The translations under genes were made by a program, and so were the position numbers. Source: Stutzerimonas stutzeri (lineage in GTDB: Bacteria; Pseudomonadota; Gammaproteobacteria; Pseudomonadales; Pseudomonadaceae). Taken from it: a DNA stretch of 64,000 bases. Shown piece after piece: positions 33,456-44,808 of this stretch (positions are counted from its first letter, which is position 1; each line of letters opens with the position of its first letter). The notes under the pieces are model-generated. The model saw nothing but the letters and a program-made list of their open reading frames with translations, was not told where the DNA came from and did no database searches. The DNA lies in NCBI RefSeq assembly GCF_002890915.1, contig NZ_POUT01000005.1, positions 186,001 through 250,000 on the forward strand, written 5' to 3'.

Positions 33456-35135
33456 ATGCTGACGTTGTTGCACCTGCTTTCCGCCATCGCGCTGCTGGTC
33501 TGGGGTACGCACATCGTGCGCACCGGCATCATGCGCGTCTATGGCTCCCATCTGCGCCGCCTGCTCGGCCACAGCATGGCCAACGCACCGCTGGCCTTCG
33601 GTGCCGGCATCGGCGTCACCGCGCTGGTGCAGAGCAGCAACGCCACGGCGCTGTTGACCATTTCCTTCGTCGCCCAGGGCCTGATGGCGCTGCCGACGGC
33701 GCTGGCGATCATGCTCGGCGCGGACGTCGGCACCGCGCTGATGGCGCGGGTGCTGACGCTGGACCTGTCCTGGCTGTCGCCGCTGCTGACCCTGGTCGGG
33801 GTGAGCCTGTTCCTTTCGCGCAAGCAGAGCCGTGCCGGCCAGATCGGCCGGGTGCTGATCGGCCTGGGGCTGATCATCCTCGCCCTGCAGTTGATCGTGC
33901 ATGCCGCCGAGCCGATCACCGAGGCGCGCGGCATGCAGGTGCTGTTCTCCTCGCTGGCCGGCGATACCCTGCTGGCGGCGCTGGTCGGCGCGCTGTTCGC
34001 CCTGCTCTCCTATTCCAGCCTGGCGGCGGTACTGCTGACCTCGACGCTGGCCGGCGCCGGCCTGATCAGCCTGCCGGTGGCGCTCGGCCTGGTGATCGGC
34101 GCCAATATCGGCAGCGGCCTGCTCGCCTGGCTCAACGCCAGCGTGCAGCCGGCGTCGGCGCGCCGGGTGGCGCTGGGCAGCCTGCTCTACAAGCTGGCGG
34201 GGCTGGCGGCACTGCCCTTCCTCGGGCCGCTGGTGGCCTGGATGGATACCCTCGGCTACAGCGCACAGACCCAGGTGATCGGCTTCCACCTGCTCTACAA
34301 CAGCCTGCGCTGCCTGATCCTGCTGCCCACCGTGCAGCCCATGAGCCGGCTGTGCGAACGCCTGCTGCCGGAACGCGTGCTGGACAACGGCGTGGCGCAG
34401 CCGCGGCACCTCGACCCCGCCGCCCTGGACATGCCGAGCCTGGCGCTGGCCAATGCGGTGCGCGAGACCCTGCGCATCGGCGACCTGGTTGAAATGATGC
34501 TGGCGCGCCTGCTCGAGGCGCTGCAGGAGGATCGCGCGGCACCCGGCGAGGAGATCCGCCGCCTGGACGACGACGTCGACGCGCTCTACAGCGGCGTGAA
34601 GCTCTACCTGGCGCAGATGCCGCGCGAGGACCTGGCCGAGCAGGAGGGCCGGCGCTGGGCGGAGATCATCGAGCTGGCGATCAACCTCGAACAGGCCGGC
34701 GACATCATCGAGCACATGGCCAGCAAGGTGCAGAACCTCAAGACCGCCAAGCGCCGCTCCTTCTCCGACAGCGGCCTGGAGGAGCTCGGCCAGTTGCATG
34801 CCCTGCTCGGCGCCAACCTGCGGCTGGGACTGTCGGTGTTCCTCTCCGGCGACTCGCACAGCGCGCGGCAACTGCTGCAGCACAAGCGCCAGTTTCGCAA
34901 GCTGGAGCGCGAGCTGGCCCATTCGCACGTGCAGCGCCTGCACCAGCAGGTGGTGGAGAGCATCGAGACCAGTGCCGCGCACCTGGAACTGATCGCCGAC
35001 ATGAAGCGGCTCAATTCGCTGTTCTGCAGTGCGGCCTATGCGGCGCTGGAGGGCCAGGGCGGCAAGGGCCACGCCACCGAGGCGGGCCGCGACAGGCTGC
35101 CGGTAGAGCAGCATCTGCCCGGCAAGCCTGCGTAG
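33456..35135 (+). CDS. Na/Pi cotransporter family protein with PhoU-like C-terminus (559 aa)
   Basis: Sodium-dependent phosphate transporter of the NptA/YjbB type, acting in import or efflux. Two inverted repeats in the membrane part (residues 1-300) carry the QSS signature ALVQSSNATALL and its counterpart LLSYSSLAAVLL, with GADVGTAL and GANIGSGLL. In the second copy Q is replaced by Y. The C-terminal 200 residues form a PhoU-like helical domain. The start ATG at 33456 follows GGAGG. Its TAG stop lies inside a GTAGG REP sequence. Confidence 0.88.
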   Translation: MLTLLHLLSAIALLVWGTHIVRTGIMRVYGSHLRRLLGHSMANAPLAFGAGIGVTALVQSSNATALLTISFVAQGLMALPTALAIMLGADVGTALMARVLTLDLSWLSPLLTLVGVSLFLSRKQSRAGQIGRVLIGLGLIILALQLIVHAAEPITEARGMQVLFSSLAGDTLLAALVGALFALLSYSSLAAVLLTSTLAGAGLISLPVALGLVIGANIGSGLLAWLNASVQPASARRVALGSLLYKLAGLAALPFLGPLVAWMDTLGYSAQTQVIGFHLLYNSLRCLILLPTVQPMSRLCERLLPERVLDNGVAQPRHLDPAALDMPSLALANAVRETLRIGDLVEMMLARLLEALQEDRAAPGEEIRRLDDDVDALYSGVKLYLAQMPREDLAEQEGRRWAEIIELAINLEQAGDIIEHMASKVQNLKTAKRRSFSDSGLEELGQLHALLGANLRLGLSVFLSGDSHSARQLLQHKRQFRKLERELAHSHVQRLHQQVVESIETSAAHLELIADMKRLNSLFCSAAYAALEGQGGKGHATEAGRDRLPVEQHLPGKPA

Positions 35136-35290
35136 GGCGGGTTGTAACCCGCCGAACGAGGCACGCATCCATGTCACGGCTTGCTTGAAAGCATCGCCCC
35201 GGAGTCGGCTCTCGTAGGAGCGGGCCATGCCCGCGAAGGGCAGCCACGCGGGTGCATCGACCTCGTTCGCAGGCATGGCCTGCTCCTACG
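35133..35290. repeat. REP palindrome and REP doublet after the Na/Pi cotransporter
   Basis: GGCGGGTT (35136-35143) and AACCCGCC (35146-35153) form a perfect palindrome starting within the GTAGG that includes the stop codon. A separate REP doublet spans 35213-35290: CGTAGGAGCGGGCCATGCC on the left and GGCATGGCCTGCTCCTACG, inverted, on the right. Confidence 0.8.
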
Positions 35291-35300
35291 TCCTCTTGAG

Positions 35301-35339
35301 CAAAAAGAACCCCGGCGATGCGCGAGCACGGCCGGGGTT
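35301..35339 (-). terminator. Rho-independent terminator of the TAXI-TRAP operon
   Basis: On the minus strand AACCCCGGC pairs with GCCGGGGTT (arms at 35331-35339 and 35308-35316), followed directly by CTTTTTG. It lies 12 bp beyond the TRAP permease stop. Confidence 0.85.
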
Positions 35340-35350
35340 GGAGGTCGCGA

Positions 35351-37903
<2,553 letters not shown>

Positions 37904-37940
37904 GAAATGAGGCCTGTTTTTTCAGGTAACGGAAACCGCA

Positions 37941-37971
37941 AAAACCCGTGGCCGGCCGGCGCACGGGTTTT
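37941..37971 (-). terminator. Hairpin with U-run between receptor and permease genes
   Basis: AAAACCCGTG pairs with CACGGGTTTT around an 11-base GC-rich loop, and on the minus strand the stem is followed by TTTTTG. It probably stops part of the transcription after the receptor gene, giving more receptor than permease. Confidence 0.75.
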
Positions 37972-38022
37972 CGGGCTAAGGCATTGCCAGCAAGGCCGCC
38001 CGGTGGGACGACCGCTCGCGCC

Positions 38023-38988
38023 TTACAACCAGCCACGTTCCTTGTAGTAGCGCTCGGCGCCTTCATGCAGCGGCGCACTCAGACCGACCTTGATCATCTC
38101 TTCCGGCTTGAGGTCCTTGAATGCCGGATGCAGGCGCTGGAAGCGCTCGATGTTCTCGAACACCGACTTGACCAGTTGGTAGACGACTTCGGCGTCGACC
38201 TTGCTGGTGGTCGACAGCACGGCCTTGCCGCCGATGGACTGGGTCGGCTGGTCGTTGCCCTTGTACAGGCCGCCGGGAATCTCGGCCTTGGTGTAGTAGC
38301 TCTTCTCCGCCAGCAGCTTGTCGATCTCCGGGCCGGTGATCGGTACCAGTACGGCATCCACGGTGGTGGTCGCTTCCTGGATCGCGCCGTTGGGGTGGCC
38401 GACGAAGTAGGTCATGGCATCGATGTTGTTGTCGCCCAGCGCGCTGGCCTGTTCGGCCGGCTTCAGTTCGGCGGCGAGCGAGAACACCGACTTGTTCCAG
38501 CCCTTCTCCTTCATGATCTCTTCGAGGGTGTCGCGCTGGCCGGAGCCGGGGTTGCCGATATTGACGCGCTTGCCCTTGAGGTCATCCAGGCCCTTGATGT
38601 TGGCGTCACGACGCGCAAGCACGGTGAAGACTTCACTCTGCAGGGAGAACACCGCACGGATGTCGTCCATCTTCCCTTCTTTCTCGAAGGGTACGGCGCC
38701 TTCCATCGCCTTGTACTGGTGGTCGGACTGCATGATGCCGAAATTGAACTCGCCACTGCGCAGGCCGTTGACGTTGGCCACGCCGCCGCCACTGGCAGGC
38801 GCATTGCATTTGAGGTTCTCGGCGTTGCGGTTGACGAAGCGGCAGATCGATTGCCCCGCCACGTAGTAGACCCCGGTCTGGCCACCGGTGCCGATGGTGA
38901 CGAACTTCTCTTGCGCCTGCGCCATACCGCTCAGGCCGGTTCCCGCCAGTGCAGCGGTAAAGATCCATGCCAAGGATTTGCCTTTCAT
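38023..38988 (-). CDS. TAXI-family periplasmic solute receptor (321 aa)
   Basis: Substrate-binding protein for the adjacent TRAP permease. A signal peptide (about 1-25, ending MAQAQE) is followed by the TAXI hallmark FVTIGTGGQTGVYYVAG. The body includes CNAPASGGGVANVNGLRSGE and GKRVNIGNPGSGQRDT. I chose the ATG at 38988 because AGGAG lies 7 bp upstream; the frame extends a further 48 codons without signal-peptide features. It is the first gene of the operon. Confidence 0.93.
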   Translation of the reverse strand: MKGKSLAWIFTAALAGTGLSGMAQAQEKFVTIGTGGQTGVYYVAGQSICRFVNRNAENLKCNAPASGGGVANVNGLRSGEFNFGIMQSDHQYKAMEGAVPFEKEGKMDDIRAVFSLQSEVFTVLARRDANIKGLDDLKGKRVNIGNPGSGQRDTLEEIMKEKGWNKSVFSLAAELKPAEQASALGDNNIDAMTYFVGHPNGAIQEATTTVDAVLVPITGPEIDKLLAEKSYYTKAEIPGGLYKGNDQPTQSIGGKAVLSTTSKVDAEVVYQLVKSVFENIERFQRLHPAFKDLKPEEMIKVGLSAPLHEGAERYYKERGWL

Positions 38989-39348
38989 GGATGCACTCCT
39001 TTTGGTTGTTTTCGAATGCCCGGCATCCCTTGTGAGTCTGCGCGGTGTTGGGAGTCTAGCAGCGTTGCGGACAACGAACAGCGCCCTGACCGATTGCCGC
39101 AGGGCATGCAGCCGGCGGGCTTGTTCCATCATCCCGACAATGGCAGACTGCCACTAGTTTCGTAATACGAAAGCTGCTTTACCGCTCAGGACGTAAGGGC
39201 CTGATAGCTGAGGCGCCTGCCGTGGCCATCCTGTCGGATGCGCCATCGCCGGCGCCTTTTTCGTTGCCACCGGACATCGCCGCAACGCCACGGACGACAC
39301 GAGACAGTCATGAAACTTGCATACCGTACTGCGCCGCGGTGAACGCCC
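38989..39348. other. 360-bp divergent gap before the TAXI receptor
   Basis: It holds the receptor promoter region and the 15-bp palindrome listed separately. I see no convincing gene: the open frames here lack ribosome sites and have no recognisable protein character. Confidence 0.55.
39158..39172. promoter_or_regulatory. Perfect 15-bp palindrome TTTCGTAATACGAAA
   Basis: TTTCGTA and TACGAAA flank a single central A. It lies 170 bp upstream of the TAXI receptor start and about 180 bp before the small gene at 39349. The shape suits a dimeric repressor of the IclR or GntR kind. No regulator gene is adjacent. Confidence 0.45.
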
Positions 39349-39519
39349 ATGCCGAGCGACGAGACCACCCAGTTGCGGGCAGCCTTGGAAGAAACCATCC
39401 AGGTCCTCGAGAGAACCCGCCACTCCTTCAAGTCGCGGGAACTCGGGCAGCTTCGGCGGCGCCTGCTGGACCTGCTCGAGCAACTGGAGGAGCCGCAGGC
39501 CGATAGCGACCCCGCATGA
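39349..39519 (+). CDS. Small helical protein of unknown function (56 aa)
   Basis: The 56-codon frame encodes a charged, leucine-rich helical protein with heptad-like spacing. Residues about 9-24 include [16 protein letters not shown], then [23 protein letters not shown]. The pattern [21 protein letters not shown] looks like a conserved small-protein family I have seen in proteobacteria, but I cannot name it. There is no strong ribosome site upstream. It precedes the Aer-type receptor gene. Confidence 0.5.
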   Translation: MPSDETTQLRAALEETIQVLERTRHSFKSRELGQLRRRLLDLLEQLEEPQADSDPA

Positions 39520-39674
39520 GCGGAACCGGACAACGATCCCGGCATGACGGAAACAACACAGACGCTCACCGCGTCCAAGACAAGAGCGCTGCCGGGTCCG
39601 CTGACGGGCCGACGATGCAGCGCCGATATTCCCTTGCGTTAACCGCCCTTTTATTCATGGGAGATAACGCCAAC

Positions 39675-41261
39675 ATGCGCACGAACCTGCCGGTCACCGG
39701 CCACGAAATCAACGTCAGCGACCACGCCAACATCCTCTCGACCACCAACCTGGGTGGCGAAATCACCTATGCCAATGCGGACTTCGTCGCTATCAGCGGT
39801 TTCAGCGAAGAGGAACTGCGGGGCCAGCCACACAGCATCGTGCGTCATCCGGACATGCCGTCGCAGGCCTTCGCCGATCTCTGGAGCTGCCTGCGTGGCG
39901 GGCAATCCTGGATGGGGCTGGTCAAGAACCGCTGCAAGAACGGCGATCACTACTGGGTCAGCGCGTTCGTCACGCCGGTCAGCCGCAACGGTCGGGTGGT
40001 GGAATACCAGTCGGTGCGCACCCGGGCACAGCCCGAGCAGATCCGTGCCGCCGAAGCCTATTACCGCCAGCTGCGCGACAAGCCGGGCGCCGCGTTCCTG
40101 AGCAAGCTCCAGCTGGGCATGCGCGCCCGTGTCGGCCTGCTGGCAGCGCTCGGCGTCGTGCTCGGCGGCACCCTGGGCGCCCTGTTCGGCGGCGTGCCGC
40201 TGCTTGCCGCGGCCCCCGGCATCCTGCTCGGCAGCCTCGGCGCCGCCGCCCTGGGCAGCCTGGCGCTCGCCCCGTTGCGGCGGCTGGCGTGGCAGGCACG
40301 GCAGGTCGGGCACAATCCGGTCAGCCAGCGGATCTACACCGGCCGGCGCGACGAGATCGGCGAAATCGCCTTCGCCATGAAGATGCTGGAAACCGAAGCC
40401 GCCGCCATGGTCGGGCGCATCGCCGACTCCAGCGGCCTGCTCAGCAACCATGCCCGCGAACTGCTCGCCGCGATGCAGGGCAGCACGCAGAGCGCCTCGC
40501 GCCAGCAGCAGGAAACCGACAAGGTCGCCACCGCGATCAACCAGATGGCAGCCAGCGTCCAGGAGGTCGCCCTGAATGCCCAGCGCACCGCCGAGGCGGC
40601 GGCGCGGGCCGATGGCGAGACGGCCAGTGGCCGGCAGATCGTCGGCCTTACCGGCAGCAGCATCGTGCGCCTGGCGGACGATATCCAGCAGGCCACCGAC
40701 GTCATCCACCAGCTGGAGGCGCACAGCCAGGAGATCAGCCGCGTGCTCGACGTCATCCACGGCATCGCCGAGCAGACCAACCTGCTGGCGCTCAACGCCG
40801 CCATCGAGGCGGCGCGCGCCGGCGAGCAGGGCCGCGGCTTCGCCGTGGTCGCCGACGAGGTGCGCGGGCTGGCCTCGCGCACCTCATCGGCCACCGCCGA
40901 TATCCAGAGCATGATCGGCACGCTGCAGGCCGGCGCGCGGGAGGCGGTGCAGGTCATGCAGCGCAGCCGCGACCAGGCGCAGCACAGCGTCGGCCATGCC
41001 GGCGAGGCCGAGCAGTCGCTGCATGGCATCAACAGCCGGGTCAACGAAATCAGCGCGATGAGCAGCCAGATCGCCGCCGCGGTGGAACAGCAGAGCGCCG
41101 TCAGCGAAGAGATCAACCAGAGCATCGCAAGCATCCGCGGCGGCTCCGACCAGCACGTGGCAACCGGCCTGCAGAGTCAGGAAAGCGCCTCGGGCATGGC
41201 CCGCCTGGCAGATGGCATGCAGGAGCTGGTCCAGCAGTTCTGGGGACGCCGCCGGGCCTGA
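39675..41261 (+). CDS. Aer-type PAS-domain methyl-accepting chemotaxis protein (528 aa)
   Basis: Aerotaxis or energy-taxis receptor. The N-terminal PAS domain (about 15-125) includes [27 protein letters not shown] and the HPDMP turn typical of FAD-binding Aer PAS domains. A hydrophobic hairpin (about 155-200) anchors the protein. A HAMP-like segment then leads to the signalling tip [21 protein letters not shown] prefer the ATG at 39675, which matches the Aer N-terminus; the frame is open further upstream. It signals through CheW/CheA elsewhere. Confidence 0.9.
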   Translation: MRTNLPVTGHEINVSDHANILSTTNLGGEITYANADFVAISGFSEEELRGQPHSIVRHPDMPSQAFADLWSCLRGGQSWMGLVKNRCKNGDHYWVSAFVTPVSRNGRVVEYQSVRTRAQPEQIRAAEAYYRQLRDKPGAAFLSKLQLGMRARVGLLAALGVVLGGTLGALFGGVPLLAAAPGILLGSLGAAALGSLALAPLRRLAWQARQVGHNPVSQRIYTGRRDEIGEIAFAMKMLETEAAAMVGRIADSSGLLSNHARELLAAMQGSTQSASRQQQETDKVATAINQMAASVQEVALNAQRTAEAAARADGETASGRQIVGLTGSSIVRLADDIQQATDVIHQLEAHSQEISRVLDVIHGIAEQTNLLALNAAIEAARAGEQGRGFAVVADEVRGLASRTSSATADIQSMIGTLQAGAREAVQVMQRSRDQAQHSVGHAGEAEQSLHGINSRVNEISAMSSQIAAAVEQQSAVSEEINQSIASIRGGSDQHVATGLQSQESASGMARLADGMQELVQQFWGRRRA

Positions 41262-41272
41262 GCGGGCGGCCC

Positions 41273-42673
41273 TCAGACCTCGCTCGGCACAAAGCGCACC
41301 CGCACCAGCAACCCGCCGAGCGGGCCCTGCGCAAGCTCGATGGCGGCGCGGTGGGCGCGGCTGATCTCGCCGACGATGGCCAGGCCGAGCCCCGCGCCCT
41401 GGCCGCGATGGTCGCGCCGGTAGAACCGCGCGAAGACCCTGTCGCGCTCCTCCAGCGGGATGCCCGGGCCGTCATCCTCGACCTCGAGCACGCCGCCGTC
41501 GAGCACCCGCAGCACCACGTTGCCGCCCGCGGCGGTATGCGCCAGGGCATTGTCCACGAGGTTGCTGAGCAGTTCGCTGAGCAGCGTCGGCTCGCCGCTG
41601 ACCCACACCGGCCGCTCGGCTTCCAGCGCCAGGGCGACGCCGCGCTGGTGCGCCAGCGCGGCCATGGCCAGGCCCAGCTCGCGGGCCAGCTGCGAGAGGT
41701 CCAGGCGCTGCGCGCCGCCTTCGGCGATGGCCTGCGCGCCGCTCTCGATGCGCGCCAGGGAAAGCAGCTGATTGGCCAGGTGGATGACCTTGTCGGTGCT
41801 CTGCCCGGCGTCCTCCAGCGTGCTGCGCCAGGCGGGAGGATCGGCGTCGCGCAGGCCCAGCTCGATGCGCGCCTTGAGTGCCGCCAGCGGCGTGCGCAGC
41901 TCGTGGGAGGCGTCGGCGATGAAGCGTGCCTGGCGTTCGAACTGGCCGCGCAGGCGCTCGGTGAAGCCGTTGAGCGCGACCACCAGCGGGCGCAGCTCAC
42001 GCTGCACGCTGACCAGTGGCAGCGGCCGCAGATCGTCCGGTGCGCGCTCCTGCACCGCCTCGCTGAGCCGGCCCAGCGGCCGCAGCGCGGCACTCACCGC
42101 CAGCCATACCAGCAGCAGCGCGGCGACGGCCATCAGCCCGACCCGCCACAGGGTATCGGTGAGCAGGCTGCGCGCCATGCGTTCACGGGCGCCGAGGGTT
42201 TCGGCCACGCGGATCTCGGCGATGCCGTTGAGCGCCGGTTCGCTGACCGGCTGCAGCAGGCTCACCAGGCGCACGCCCTGACCCTGGAATTCGCCATCGT
42301 AGAAGCGCGCCAGGGCCGGGTAATCGTCAGTGCGCGGGGTGTCGGCGGCAGGCGCCGGCAGGTTTTCGTAGCCGCTGATCAGCCGCCCCTCGGTATCCAG
42401 CACCTGGTAGTAGATGCGCCCGGCGCTGTCATAGGCGAAGGTGTCGAGCGCCACGTAGGGCACGTTGGCGCGCAGCTTGCCGTCATTGGCCACCAGGCCG
42501 TCGGCGATGGCCCGGGCCGAGGCCAGCAGGGTGCGGTCGTAGGCGGTGTCGGCAGCGGCGCGGCCGTTCCAGTAGGCGCTCCAGCCGCTGAACAAGAGCA
42601 GCAGCGCCAGCAGGATCGCCAGCCGGCGCAGCAGCCGGGCACGCAGGCTGCCGGCAATTGGCGGCTCAGCCAT
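41273..42673 (-). CDS. tctE: Tricarboxylate-responsive sensor histidine kinase TctE (466 aa)
   Basis: Inner-membrane sensor kinase of the TctDE system. Two membrane helices (about 15-33 and 172-195) enclose a periplasmic sensor domain of about 138 residues. HAMP follows, then the H-box FIADASHELRTP with phospho-accepting His257. The ATPase domain has N-box NLVDNALAHT and G-boxes DDGPGIP and GAGLGLAIV. It overlaps tctD by 8 bp. It is divergent from the OprD-type porin and tctCBA, which it should control in response to citrate-like compounds. Confidence 0.93.
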   Translation of the reverse strand: MAEPPIAGSLRARLLRRLAILLALLLLFSGWSAYWNGRAAADTAYDRTLLASARAIADGLVANDGKLRANVPYVALDTFAYDSAGRIYYQVLDTEGRLISGYENLPAPAADTPRTDDYPALARFYDGEFQGQGVRLVSLLQPVSEPALNGIAEIRVAETLGARERMARSLLTDTLWRVGLMAVAALLLVWLAVSAALRPLGRLSEAVQERAPDDLRPLPLVSVQRELRPLVVALNGFTERLRGQFERQARFIADASHELRTPLAALKARIELGLRDADPPAWRSTLEDAGQSTDKVIHLANQLLSLARIESGAQAIAEGGAQRLDLSQLARELGLAMAALAHQRGVALALEAERPVWVSGEPTLLSELLSNLVDNALAHTAAGGNVVLRVLDGGVLEVEDDGPGIPLEERDRVFARFYRRDHRGQGAGLGLAIVGEISRAHRAAIELAQGPLGGLLVRVRFVPSEV

Positions 42674-43337
42674 CGAGCGCCTCGAGCAGGTAGCCCAGGC
42701 CGCGGAAGGTGACGATGCGCACCGGCTGGCCCTCGAGCTTCTTGCGCAGGCGGTGGATGTAGATCTCGATGGCGTCGGCGCTGGCGTCCTCGTCCAGGCC
42801 GAACACCTGGGCGGCCAGCTGATCCTTGCTCATCACCCGGCCGGGACGGGCGATCAGTGCCTCGAGCACGCCCTGTTCCCGGGAGGTCAGCGCCAGCGGC
42901 TCGTCGGCCAGGCTGAAGCGCCGCGCGTCCAGGTCGTAGATCAGTACGCCGCAGCGCTGCTGGCGCTCGCCGCCGCCGACGCTGCGCCGCAGCAGCGCCT
43001 TGACCCGCGCCTCCAGCTCGGACAGCTCGAACGGCTTGGCCAGGTAGTCGTCGGCCCCAAGGTTGAGGCCGTGCACGCGATCGCTGACCTCGCCGCGCGC
43101 GGTGAGCATCAGCACCGGCAGTGTCTTGCCGCGCTCGCGCAGGCGCGCCAGCACCTGAAAGCCATCCAGCCGCGGCAGGCCGACGTCGAGAATCGCCAGC
43201 GCGTAGTCCTCGCTGGCCAGCGCCAGGTCGGCGGCGATGCCGTCGTGCAGCAGGTCCACGGTCCAGCCGGCGTCACGCAGCGCCTGCGCCACGCTCTCGG
43301 CCAGCTGGGGGTGATCCTCGACCAGAAGAATCCGCAT
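42666..43337 (-). CDS. tctD: OmpR-type response regulator TctD (223 aa)
   Basis: Partner of TctE. The receiver domain has acidic residues E7/D8, phospho-acceptor D51 (in LAILDVGLP) and Lys in the AKPFEL motif. The C-terminal OmpR winged helix (about 125-220) includes LTSREQGVLEALI and the DNA-recognition part YIHRLRKKLEG. I chose the ATG at 43337, where the receiver begins as MRILLVEDH; the upstream open frame has no domain character. The 182-bp gap to the porin gene contains GAAAG direct repeats that may be its site. Confidence 0.94.
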   Translation of the reverse strand: MRILLVEDHPQLAESVAQALRDAGWTVDLLHDGIAADLALASEDYALAILDVGLPRLDGFQVLARLRERGKTLPVLMLTARGEVSDRVHGLNLGADDYLAKPFELSELEARVKALLRRSVGGGERQQRCGVLIYDLDARRFSLADEPLALTSREQGVLEALIARPGRVMSKDQLAAQVFGLDEDASADAIEIYIHRLRKKLEGQPVRIVTFRGLGYLLEALDG

Positions 43338-43400
43338 TGCCTGTCCTCTGCCATTGCGACGGGGCGCCAGTGTAGCGGCAGACGGCAAGCGTCGCCGCAG

Positions 43401-43429
43401 GCTTTCGACACTGAAAGGCTGGCGAAAGC
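43401..43429 (+). promoter_or_regulatory. Candidate TctD binding region before the porin gene
   Basis: GAAAG repeats at 43413-43417 and 43424-43428, exactly 11 bp apart, the spacing favoured by OmpR-family regulators. They overlap an inverted GCTTTCG/CGAAAGC pair (43401-43407 and 43423-43429). Only one such region lies in the tctD-porin gap. Confidence 0.45.
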
Positions 43430-43518
43430 TTGACCCCATAGGATCGCTTACAGGTGGCTCGATCCACCCCGCGCGGCGCATGCGCCGTCACAACAAAAAC
43501 AATAGTGGAGATACCCCG

Positions 43519-44781
43519 ATGCTGACTGCCGTCAGACGCTCACCCGCTCCTGCTCGTCTCGCGCTCGCCGTTGCCGCCGCCTCGTTGGCGCCGCTCGCCC
43601 AGGCCGCGTTCATCGAAGACAGCAGTGCAACCCTGCAGACCCACAATATCTACCTGAACCGCGATTTCCGCGAAGGCACCGCCCAGTCCAAGCGCGAAGA
43701 GTGGACCCAGGGTTTCATCCTCGACGTGCAGTCCGGCTTCACCGAAGGCACCGTCGGCGTCGGCCTGGATGCACTGGGCATGCTCGGCGTCAAGCTGGAC
43801 GCCGGCGGTGGTCGCGCCGGCACCGACCTCTTGCCGGTGCAGGACGATGGCGGCACCCCGGACGAGTTCAGCCGCCTGGGCCTGACCGCCAAGGCGAAGA
43901 TCGCCGAGACCGAGCTGCGCTATGGCTCGCACATCCCGGAGCTGCCGGTGGTCAAGGCCAGCGACAGCCGCACGCTGCCGCAGGTGTTCGAAGGCGGCAC
44001 CGCCACCTCCAAGGATATCGAAGGGCTGACGCTGATCGGCGGGCGCCTGGACAAGGTCATCGACCGCGCTTCGACCAACTCCCAGGACCTGCATCTGAAC
44101 AACAAGAACAGCCGTTTCGCCAGTGCCGCCGAGGCCGATCACCTGACCTTCGCCGGGGCCGAATACGCCTTCAACAAGAACCTCACCGGCCGCTACTACT
44201 ACGGCGAGCTGGATGACGTGTACCACCAGCATTTCTTCGGCCTGCTGGCGGTCAAGCCGCTGAGCGACAACTCCGCGCTGAGCGCCGACCTGCGCGTGAT
44301 GTTCAGCGACGACAGCGGCGCGGCCAACGCCGGCAAGATCGACAACCAGGCCTGGAACGGCATGCTCGGCTACAGCCTCGGCGGGCACAAGGTCAGCCTC
44401 GGCTACCAGCAGATGCGCGGCGATACCGGCTATGCCTATATCGATGGCAGCGATCCGTTCCTGGTCAACTTCGTGCAGATCAACGACTTCGCCAACGCCG
44501 ACGAGCGCTCCTGGCAGGCCCGTTACGACTACAACTTCGCCGCCATGGGCATCCCCGGGCTGACCTTCCTGACCCGTTACATCTCCGGCGACAACGCCGA
44601 ATACGCGGGCGGCAGCAACGGCAGCGAATGGGAACGCGACATCGAGCTGAAGTACGTGGTGCAGAGCGGCCCGCTGAAGAACGTGGCGGTGCGCTGGCGC
44701 AACGCGATGTTCCGCTCCGACTTCGCCCGTGACGCCGACGAGAACCGTCTGATCGTCAGCTACAGCCTGCCGATCTGGTAA
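43519..44781 (+). CDS. opdH: OprD-family outer-membrane porin, OpdH-like (420 aa)
   Basis: Outer-membrane channel probably admitting tricarboxylates. The signal peptide (about 1-29, ending LAQA) is followed by the OprD start FIEDSSATLQTHNIYLNRDF. Many alternating beta-strands follow, and the C-terminus SYSLPIW ends in an aromatic residue, as needed for outer-membrane assembly. The ATG at 43519 follows GGAG at 8 bp. Position between TctDE and TctCBA matches the Pseudomonas aeruginosa opdH locus, which supports the symbol; specificity is inferred from context. Confidence 0.88.
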   Translation: MLTAVRRSPAPARLALAVAAASLAPLAQAAFIEDSSATLQTHNIYLNRDFREGTAQSKREEWTQGFILDVQSGFTEGTVGVGLDALGMLGVKLDAGGGRAGTDLLPVQDDGGTPDEFSRLGLTAKAKIAETELRYGSHIPELPVVKASDSRTLPQVFEGGTATSKDIEGLTLIGGRLDKVIDRASTNSQDLHLNNKNSRFASAAEADHLTFAGAEYAFNKNLTGRYYYGELDDVYHQHFFGLLAVKPLSDNSALSADLRVMFSDDSGAANAGKIDNQAWNGMLGYSLGGHKVSLGYQQMRGDTGYAYIDGSDPFLVNFVQINDFANADERSWQARYDYNFAAMGIPGLTFLTRYISGDNAEYAGGSNGSEWERDIELKYVVQSGPLKNVAVRWRNAMFRSDFARDADENRLIVSYSLPIW

Positions 44782-44808
44782 ACAGAACAAGAACGCGAGG
44801 AACACCCG

